In this document: one piece after another, positions 58,084 through 64,000 of the stretch
How positions within the stretch are numbered: the first letter of the stretch is position 1
Layout: each line of letters opens with the position of its first letter
NCBI RefSeq assembly: GCF_002288325.1
Contig: NZ_CP016780.1
Span: 682,001 to 746,000 of the forward strand
Direction: 5' to 3'
Origin: Candidatus Planktophila lacus
Lineage (GTDB): Bacteria > Actinomycetota > Actinomycetes > Nanopelagicales > Nanopelagicaceae
Length of the DNA: 64,000 bases
Made by a program: the position numbers and the translations under genes
The notes under the pieces: model-generated
Databases searched by the model: none
The model's input: the letters and a program-made list of their open reading frames with translations, nothing else
What the model was told of the DNA's origin: nothing

Positions 58084-59658
58084 TTATGCCTCCAATGTTG
58101 AAACAGACTGGGTAGAAACAGTTTTGGTTGAATCAGTTGTGATCGATGCAGTTCTATAATTCTTCATACCGATGCTCTTAGGCGATAGCCCCGAAAGCGG
58201 ATGACCGGAAGAGAAGAATTTAACTCCGGCCAAGATGCTCACCATTGGCTTGGTGAAGAAGAAGACGATAATTAAATCGACAAGTGTTGTGAGACCTAGA
58301 GTGAAAGCAAAGCCACGTACGCCACCAACTGCGAAGAAGTAGAGCAAAGCAGCAGCAATCAGAGAAACAGCATCTGCAACCAAAATCGTGTGACGCGCCT
58401 TAGCCCAACCACTTTCAACCGCCGAGCGGATTGAACGGCCTTCACGCGCTTCATCGCGGATGCGTTCGAAGAAGACGATAAATGAGTCTGCGGTAACACC
58501 GATCGCCACAATGGCACCAGCGATACCTGCCAAGGTGAGAGTAAATCCAATCGTTTCACCGAGTACTAGGAAGAGCAGGTAAACAATTGCAGCTGCTAGC
58601 GCAAGTGAACCAACTACTACGAGACCGAGTCCGCGATAGTAAAGAAGTGAATAGATAAGAACTAAACCAAGTCCCAACGCGCCAGCCAAAAGGCCAGCGC
58701 TTAACTGGTCAGCGCCCAGGGTTGGTGATACTTGCTGCACCTCACCGCGGTCGAATGCCAACGGCAAAGCTCCGTATTTAAGAACATTTGCAAGATCTTG
58801 CGCTTCAACTTGTGAGAAAGACCCAGTGATCTGAGCATTTCCTGATGGAATCGCTTCATTAATTCTTGGTGCAGAAACAACTAAACCATCGAGAACAATC
58901 GCAACTTGATTGAGCGGTGATTGCAGCGAAGTTACGCGGTTAGTTAGTGCGCCAAATGCCTTTGTGCCATCGCCATTGAAGGTTAGAGAAACAAACCAAG
59001 CAAGGCCTTGTGATGGGTCATATCCAGCCTCGGCGGAAGAGACTTGAGTTCCGAGAACTTCAGCTGGAGCGAGAATGTACTTTGCACCGCCATCGCGAGA
59101 ACAAGAAACAATTGTGTCGGCCGGACTATCAGCGCCAGTACCTTCACGACTAGCAGGATCGGTGCAATCAAGTGCGGCGTACTTCGCATTGAGATCAGCG
59201 TTAACGCCGGCTGCAGGTGTTGCAGCAGTTGAAGTGTCAGCAGGATTTGATATGCCAGAACCTTCTGCTAGTACCTGACGAAAACGAAGCTCTGCAGTTT
59301 GGCCAACAAGATCCACAACGCGACGTCCGCTATCTCCTGGAACAGAGATAACGATCTGTCGATTGGTTCCGCTTCCTTGAGCAGTTACTTCACTTTCTGC
59401 TACACCAATTGAGTCAACGCGCTGGCGAATAATTGAGACTGCTTGATCTATCGCCTCAGAAGTTACCTTGTTGGAGTCATTTGACGCTCGGGGTTGCAGC
59501 GTCACGCTGGTTCCGCCTCGAAGATCGAGACCTAGCTTGACCGAAGAAACACCTTGGATAAAGGTGGTTGCAAGTAGACCGAAGATAATGAGCGCCAGAA
59601 TCAAAAGGGCGCGGCCAGAGCGGGCAGGGCTCTTCACAGTTTTATTTGGTGTGGACAT
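58084..59658 (-). CDS. secD: Protein translocase subunit SecD
   Basis: The partner of SecF in protein export. It has 524 residues from the ATG at 59658. The signature KLGLDLRGGTSVTLQP follows helix 1, a large periplasmic domain has Ala/Ser-rich insert segments (about 135-190), and the membrane block holds GVTADSFIVFFERIRDEARE. ATG 59658 is chosen since it lies 11 bases after the ruvB stop; the longer frame would overlap ruvB by over 70 bases. yajC, usually between ruvB and secD, is absent. Confidence 0.95.
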   Translation of the reverse strand: MSTPNKTVKSPARSGRALLILALIIFGLLATTFIQGVSSVKLGLDLRGGTSVTLQPRASNDSNKVTSEAIDQAVSIIRQRVDSIGVAESEVTAQGSGTNRQIVISVPGDSGRRVVDLVGQTAELRFRQVLAEGSGISNPADTSTAATPAAGVNADLNAKYAALDCTDPASREGTGADSPADTIVSCSRDGGAKYILAPAEVLGTQVSSAEAGYDPSQGLAWFVSLTFNGDGTKAFGALTNRVTSLQSPLNQVAIVLDGLVVSAPRINEAIPSGNAQITGSFSQVEAQDLANVLKYGALPLAFDRGEVQQVSPTLGADQLSAGLLAGALGLGLVLIYSLLYYRGLGLVVVGSLALAAAIVYLLFLVLGETIGFTLTLAGIAGAIVAIGVTADSFIVFFERIRDEAREGRSIRSAVESGWAKARHTILVADAVSLIAAALLYFFAVGGVRGFAFTLGLTTLVDLIIVFFFTKPMVSILAGVKFFSSGHPLSGLSPKSIGMKNYRTASITTDSTKTVSTQSVSTLEA

Positions 59659-59669
59659 AAGAGCAGAGT

Positions 59670-60734
59670 CTATGCGTTGGGCGCGGGCGTGTCGAAAAGG
59701 GTTGCGATCCCAGCAGGAGGGGTTCGCCCTAAATGGCGCCACCCGAGTTCGGTGGCGATACGACCCCGCGGAGTGCGGGCCATAAAACCATTTCTTACCA
59801 AGAATGGCTCAGCCACGGCTTCGACCGTTTCCGTCTCTTCACCCACTGCAATCGCCAGCGTTGAAAGACCAACCGGTCCCCCATTAAATCGCTCGATAAG
59901 TGCGGTCAGCACTGAACGATCTAGTCGATCCAAACCTTTCTCATCTACTTCATACATTTCAAGCGCGGCCATCGCATCTGAGTGAGTGAGGGCATTTGCA
60001 GCTTTAGCGCTGGCTCCACCACTTGTGCGAACTTGGGCATAGTCGCGGACGCGACGCAATAAACGATTGGCGATACGTGGTGTGCCGCGAGACCTGCCAG
60101 CAACTTCAAGTACCGCCTCTTCTTCAATTGTCAGTTGCAGTAAAGCAGCGCTGCGACGAATTACTTCAGCGAGTTCAGTGGACTCATAGAAATCAAGATG
60201 TGCAGTAAAGCCGAAGCGATCCCTTAGCGGACTAGGAAGTAATCCTGCGCGTGTAGTTGCCCCAACTAATGTAAAGCGCGGCAGTTGTAATGGAATCGCA
60301 GTTGCTCCCGGTCCTTTACCTACGACAACATCAACGCGGAAATCCTCCATTGCAAGGTAGAGAAGTTCTTCAGCAGGTCTTGGCAAACGGTGAATCTCAT
60401 CCAAGAAGAGAATCTCTCCTTCAACTAGTGAAGATAAAATCGCCGCTAAATCTCCAGCGTGAGTGATCGCAGGACCGCTAGTTATACGAATCGGTGTTTG
60501 CATTTCGCTAGCTAAAATCAAAGCAAGAGTTGTCTTTCCGAGTCCGGGTGGACCGCTAAGCAGGATGTGATCGGCGGCCGAGCCGCGTGAACGTGCTGCT
60601 GATAACAAGACATCAATCTGATCTCGAACGCGATGCTGCCCAATGAAATCATCGAGAGTCTTTGGACGTAGCGCGTGTTCGGCAGCTGAGTCATCCTGAC
60701 TAAATTCTGGCGCTACTAAACGATCATCGCTCAT
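59670..60734 (-). CDS. ruvB: Holliday junction branch-migration helicase RuvB
   Basis: The hexameric AAA+ motor that drives branch migration of Holliday junctions with RuvA. It has 354 residues. Walker [10 protein letters not shown] is at 61-69, Walker [11 protein letters not shown] near 107, sensor 1 [12 protein letters not shown], then a C-terminal winged-helix domain. ATG 60734 lies 13 bases after the ruvA stop and is preferred over GTG 60758. Intact ruvC-ruvA-ruvB order. Confidence 0.96.
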   Translation of the reverse strand: MSDDRLVAPEFSQDDSAAEHALRPKTLDDFIGQHRVRDQIDVLLSAARSRGSAADHILLSGPPGLGKTTLALILASEMQTPIRITSGPAITHAGDLAAILSSLVEGEILFLDEIHRLPRPAEELLYLAMEDFRVDVVVGKGPGATAIPLQLPRFTLVGATTRAGLLPSPLRDRFGFTAHLDFYESTELAEVIRRSAALLQLTIEEEAVLEVAGRSRGTPRIANRLLRRVRDYAQVRTSGGASAKAANALTHSDAMAALEMYEVDEKGLDRLDRSVLTALIERFNGGPVGLSTLAIAVGEETETVEAVAEPFLVRNGFMARTPRGRIATELGWRHLGRTPPAGIATLFDTPAPNA

Positions 60735-60747
60735 ATCGTTAGCCACT

Positions 60748-61353
60748 TTAACGTCCACCCTGCGAAAGTGCGCGCTTTAAGAGATCGGAGAGTTCAAGAG
60801 TTTGCGCATCGACGCCATCTTCAGAAAGCCGCGCTACTACTTGTGAAATTGCCGCATCTGAATCTTTAGCGCTAAATCCGAGCGAGACAAGTGCGCTAGT
60901 TAATTGTTCACGCCAAACTGGTTGATGGCGATCACTCTTCGAGGAGGTTCCAAAATCAGTTAACTTGCCCTTTAACTCAAGGATTAAACGCTGTGCACCC
61001 TTGCGGCCAATTCCAGGAACCTTTTCAATAGCAGAGATATCTTCTTGGGCTACAGCAACGGCTAACTGCGATGGTGATAGCGCCGAAACAATGGAGAGCG
61101 CAACCTTTGGACCAATTCCACTAACTGTCTGAACTAATTCGAAAAGCGCGCGATCTCCGTCCTCAAGAAATCCATAAAGCGTTAGCGCATCTTCGCGGAC
61201 AACCAACGTTGTAAACAGCTGCGCTTGCACGCCAATATTAAGTTGGGCAGAAGTCTTTTGAGTAACCGCAAGGGATAAGCCGACTCCACCGACTTCAACT
61301 ATTACCTTATCTAGCGAAATAGAGCGGACAACGCCGTTAACAAGTGAAATCAT
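60748..61353 (-). CDS. ruvA: Holliday junction DNA helicase subunit RuvA
   Basis: Tetrameric junction-binding protein. It has 201 residues: an OB-fold (about 1-62), a helix-hairpin-helix domain with [18 protein letters not shown] and [19 protein letters not shown], and a C-terminal UBA-like domain that contacts RuvB. Overlaps ruvC by 4 bases. Confidence 0.95.
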   Translation of the reverse strand: MISLVNGVVRSISLDKVIVEVGGVGLSLAVTQKTSAQLNIGVQAQLFTTLVVREDALTLYGFLEDGDRALFELVQTVSGIGPKVALSIVSALSPSQLAVAVAQEDISAIEKVPGIGRKGAQRLILELKGKLTDFGTSSKSDRHQPVWREQLTSALVSLGFSAKDSDAAISQVVARLSEDGVDAQTLELSDLLKRALSQGGR

Positions 61354-61904
61354 TTGCGCACCAACTTGGCTAGCCGTGATTTTTCAGCAGCAAGTGCGGC
61401 TTCAATTTTGCTGTTTCCACCACCGCGCCAAATATGGCAGATCGCAAGTGCCAAGGCATCGGTGCTATCAACTGGTTTAGGAATCTCGGTCAAGGAAAGC
61501 AACCTTTTAACCATCTCGGCGACTTGTACCTTATTAGCTCGACCTGAACCAGTTACGGCAGCCTTGACTTCACTCGGTGTGTGCATGACAACTGGAATAC
61601 CTGCTCTTGCAGCTACTAGTAGTGCAATACCCGCAGCTTGTCCGGTGCCCATCACGGTACGAACATTGTGCTGCGAAAAAACTCTTTCAACTGCGATCCG
61701 ATCTGGTTGATATTTGCTTACCCAATTAGTGATCTCTTCTTCGAGCTGCAAGAGACGCTGTTCTAGCGGGTTATCGCTGGGAGTCTTGATCACTCCCACG
61801 CTAATCAACTTAAGTTGTGATCCGGGTAGGCCTTCAATAACGCCTATGCCGCAGCGCGTAAGGCCCGGGTCGATACCCAAAACTCTCAGCGTTGCTTGGC
61901 TCAT
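61350..61904 (-). CDS. ruvC: Crossover junction endodeoxyribonuclease RuvC
   Basis: Cuts Holliday junctions symmetrically. It has 184 residues and the RNase H-like acidic set: Asp12 in [11 protein letters not shown], a glutamate in IAVERVFSQ, and a late Asp pair in [13 protein letters not shown]. Overlaps ruvA by 4 bases and starts 33 bases after yebC. Confidence 0.95.
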   Translation of the reverse strand: MSQATLRVLGIDPGLTRCGIGVIEGLPGSQLKLISVGVIKTPSDNPLEQRLLQLEEEITNWVSKYQPDRIAVERVFSQHNVRTVMGTGQAAGIALLVAARAGIPVVMHTPSEVKAAVTGSGRANKVQVAEMVKRLLSLTEIPKPVDSTDALALAICHIWRGGGNSKIEAALAAEKSRLAKLVRK

Positions 61905-61937
61905 AACTTCAAAGCCTATGTCCGAGTCCGCAAAGAG

Positions 61938-62690
61938 CTAGGAAAGGCTCGCCATAACCTCGTCGGAGACATCGAAGTTGCTGTAAACATTCTGCACATC
62001 ATCCAACTCTTCAATGGCATCAATTAGTTCGAAGACCTTGGTGGCGCCTTCTGCATCCAAGGGAATGGACATCGATGGCAAGAATGATGAATCGGCGGAT
62101 TCGTAATCAAGGCCTGAGTTCTGCAACGCTGTGCGAACTGCAACCAGATCGCTAGCCTCACAGACAACCTCAAAAGATTCACCTAAATCGTTTACTTCTT
62201 CGGCTCCGGCTTCAAGCACAGATTCGAGAATTTTCTCTTCTGTTACCGACTCCGCCTTAGCAATGATGATTACACCTTTGCGATTAAAGAGATAGGAAAC
62301 TGATCCAGGATCTGCCATCGAACCACCGTTGCGAGTTACGGCTACGCGAACTTCTGAAGCTGCGCGATTTCGGTTATCTGATAAACATTCAATCATGATC
62401 GCAACGCCATTTGGTCCGTAACCTTCGTACATAATTGTCTGCCAGTCAGATCCGCCGGATTCGAGTCCAGCGCCACGCTTTACCGCTCTTTCGATGTTAT
62501 CGGCGGGCATCGAGTTTTTCTTTGCCTTTGCGATCGCATCAAAGAGAGTTGGATTGCCATCAACATCTGGCCCACCATTACGTGATGCAACTTCAATAGC
62601 CTTAATGAGTTTTGCAAAGTTCTTTGCACGGCGGCTATCGATTACCGCTTTCTTATGCTTTGTCGTTGCCCATTTGGAATGGCCTGACAT
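61938..62690 (-). CDS. yebC: YebC/PmpR family protein (TACO1-like)
   Basis: A 250-residue family member related to mitochondrial TACO1; bacterial members act as transcription regulators or ease translation of proline-rich stretches. Seen: the invariant start [54 protein letters not shown] and [15 protein letters not shown]. Starts ATG with GAGG 7 bases before. Lies between pdxT and ruvC as in other Actinobacteria. Confidence 0.94.
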   Translation of the reverse strand: MSGHSKWATTKHKKAVIDSRRAKNFAKLIKAIEVASRNGGPDVDGNPTLFDAIAKAKKNSMPADNIERAVKRGAGLESGGSDWQTIMYEGYGPNGVAIMIECLSDNRNRAASEVRVAVTRNGGSMADPGSVSYLFNRKGVIIIAKAESVTEEKILESVLEAGAEEVNDLGESFEVVCEASDLVAVRTALQNSGLDYESADSSFLPSMSIPLDAEGATKVFELIDAIEELDDVQNVYSNFDVSDEVMASLS

Positions 62691-62720
62691 GGCGTGACCT
62701 CAAACTTTCACTCTCGTTGA

Positions 62721-62736
62721 GCGGTATCTAAACCGC
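62721..62736 (-). repeat. Small hairpin between pdxT and yebC
   Basis: GCGGT (62721-62725) pairs with ACCGC (62732-62736) around a 6-base loop in a 60-base gap. No U-run; a role in ending the pdxS-pdxT transcript is possible but weakly supported. Confidence 0.25.
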
Positions 62737-62750
62737 GTAATTCACTTCGC

Positions 62751-63341
62751 TTACTTTATCGCGCCTGTACAGACTTGATCAAAGAAGTAGCGATGTACGC
62801 GTAAATCTCCAGTTAACTCGGGATGGAATGAGGTTGCCAAGAGCCTTCCTTGTCGAACAGCTACCGCGTGCGATCCCTTCGCAGTTTTCACTGTTGCTAG
62901 GACCTCAACCGTTGCGCCGACTTCTTCTACCCAAGGCGCACGAATGAAGACTGCGTGCAGATTGACGCCTTGAAAATCAAGATCGCTTTCAAAGGAATCA
63001 ACTTGGCGACCAAAGGCATTTCTTCGCACGGTCATATCAATGCCACCGAAAGTTTCTTGCCCATCCGATCCATCGATAATTCGATCAGCTAAAAGAATCA
63101 TTCCAGCGCATGATCCATAGACCGGCATACCTGATTTGATTCGATCTCTTATCGGTTGCATCAAGTTAAAGGTACTTGCAAGATGTGCAATCGTTGTTGA
63201 TTCTCCCCCAGGAAGAATGAGCGCATCTACTTCAGCAAGCTCTTCTGGGCGACGGACCGTTAGCGCAGCATGGCCAGCGCTCTTTGCTGCAACTAGGTGC
63301 TCGCGAAAATCACCTTGAAGAGCAAGAACGCCAATCTTCAT
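62751..63341 (-). CDS. pdxT: Pyridoxal 5'-phosphate synthase glutaminase subunit PdxT
   Basis: Releases ammonia from glutamine for PdxS in the DXP-independent vitamin B6 route. It has 196 residues. The glutaminase triad is intact: Cys78 in [10 protein letters not shown], and the His-Glu pair in SFHPELTGD near residue 172; the [11 protein letters not shown] motif is at 44-54. It lies 11 bases after pdxS. Confidence 0.96.
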   Translation of the reverse strand: MKIGVLALQGDFREHLVAAKSAGHAALTVRRPEELAEVDALILPGGESTTIAHLASTFNLMQPIRDRIKSGMPVYGSCAGMILLADRIIDGSDGQETFGGIDMTVRRNAFGRQVDSFESDLDFQGVNLHAVFIRAPWVEEVGATVEVLATVKTAKGSHAVAVRQGRLLATSFHPELTGDLRVHRYFFDQVCTGAIK

Positions 63342-63352
63342 TTTCTAATTAA

Positions 63353-64000
63353 CTACCAGCCGCGTTCAGCTAAGCGGTGTGGTGCAGGAAGATCAGCAAC
63401 ATTGATTCCAACCATCGCTTCACCAAGACCACGTGAGGCATCGGCAATTACTTTTGCATCCTCGAAGAATGTGGTTGCTTTAACGCAAGCAGCTGCGCGA
63501 GTTGCAGGATCGCCTGACTTGAAGATTCCTGAGCCAATGAATACGCCGTCAGCGCCCATCTGCATCATTAAAGCCGCATCGGCAGGAGTTGCGATACCAC
63601 CAGCAGTAAATAGGACGACAGGAAGTTTTCCGGTCTCAGCTACTTCTTTAACAAGTGCGTAAGGAGCTTGTAACTCTTTTGCGGCAACATAGAGTTCATC
63701 TTCGCGCATGGAAGATAGGCGACGGATTTCTGCCCCGATCTTGCGCATATGCATCATGGCGTTGGAAACATCTCCAGTACCTGCCTCGCCCTTTGAGCGA
63801 ATCATTGCGGCGCCTTCATTAATCCGACGGAGCGCTTCACCTAAGTTTGTTGCTCCGCACACGAAAGGAACTTTGAAATCCCACTTATCAATATGGTTTT
63901 CAAAATCTGCTGGAGTTAAAACTTCTGATTCGTCGATGTAATCAACGCCTAGAGATTCGAGAATGCGAGCTTCGACGAAGTGACCGATACGAGCCTTAGC
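63353..64000 (-). CDS. pdxS: Pyridoxal 5'-phosphate synthase lyase subunit PdxS (partial)
   Basis: Makes pyridoxal 5'-phosphate from ribose 5-phosphate, glyceraldehyde 3-phosphate and ammonia from PdxT. About 215 C-terminal residues are in view; the N-terminus is off the right edge. Seen: [20 protein letters not shown] at the edge, [20 protein letters not shown], and the phosphate-site [20 protein letters not shown] and [12 protein letters not shown]. The frame is open to base 64000, so the internal ATG at 63862 is not the start. With PdxT it forms a 24-subunit complex. Confidence 0.96.
   Translation of the reverse strand, partial: AKARIGHFVEARILESLGVDYIDESEVLTPADFENHIDKWDFKVPFVCGATNLGEALRRINEGAAMIRSKGEAGTGDVSNAMMHMRKIGAEIRRLSSMREDELYVAAKELQAPYALVKEVAETGKLPVVLFTAGGIATPADAALMMQMGADGVFIGSGIFKSGDPATRAAACVKATTFFEDAKVIADASRGLGEAMVGINVADLPAPHRLAERGW

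Noticed and set aside
63353-63862. A short PdxS of 169 residues starting at 63862
   Set aside because: The frame stays open with clear PdxS sequence to the window edge, so this is an internal methionine of a partial gene.

Overview
The window is a gene-dense stretch of an actinobacterial chromosome. The lineage call rests on family content: MshC (mycothiol synthesis), a BldD-type regulator, a mycobacterial-type IHF domain, a PAC2 protein, DUF3090 and TIGR03843 proteins, a helicase-dead PriA, and the gene orders pyrR-pyrB-pyrC-carA-carB, ruvC-ruvA-ruvB-secD-secF and metH/PAC2/mshC. Base composition looks moderate to low for the phylum, gaps are tiny, and there are no mobile elements, CRISPR arrays or visible pseudogenes. 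This resembles streamlined freshwater Actinobacteria (acI / Nanopelagicales). That placement is inference; no 16S gene is present.

Layout. 1-8.7 kb: the start of metH, divergent from a PAC2 protein, then mshC with three small conserved actinobacterial genes, an aldo/keto reductase and an M20 peptidase. 8.7-17.5 kb: a tRNA-Leu(GAG), apt, and a more variable block (surface acyltransferase, tdk, zinc alcohol dehydrogenase, two small membrane proteins, a purine permease), then ung and an ABC ATPase. 17.6-25.4 kb: serB, then def-fmt-rsmB-rpe-hisE-hisG and priA on the minus strand. 25.4-38.9 kb: a long minus-strand operon pyrR-pyrB-pyrC-carA-carB-pyrK-pyrD-pyrF-(mIHF::gmk)-rpoZ-coaBC-metK. 38.9-46.5 kb: bldD, nusB, efp, the aro genes, mltG and ruvX. 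46.5-53.4 kb: alaS, a DUF948 protein, aspS, hisS and an MBL hydrolase. 53.5-64 kb: a DUF349 protein, relA, secF, secD, ruvB, ruvA, ruvC, yebC, pdxT and a partial pdxS.

How it works together. The pyr operon carries every step of UMP synthesis except pyrE. A PyrR-binding hairpin touches the Shine-Dalgarno of pyrR, and seven successive stop/start junctions overlap, so repression of the first gene could spread by translational coupling. The operon continues into Gmk, which here is fused to the nucleoid protein mIHF. Genes facing divergent gaps repeatedly show a TANNNT box 6-8 bases before the start codon, which suggests leaderless transcription. The apt, tdk and purine permease genes form a nucleobase and nucleoside salvage neighbourhood.

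I found no clearly unknown multi-gene system. The most noteworthy items are the mIHF-Gmk fusion, the PyrR loop with its coupled operon, a BldD homologue that keeps the c-di-GMP motif, a two-way promoter with one shared -10 between metH and the PAC2 gene, and the uncharacterised kinase-like gene beside mshC.
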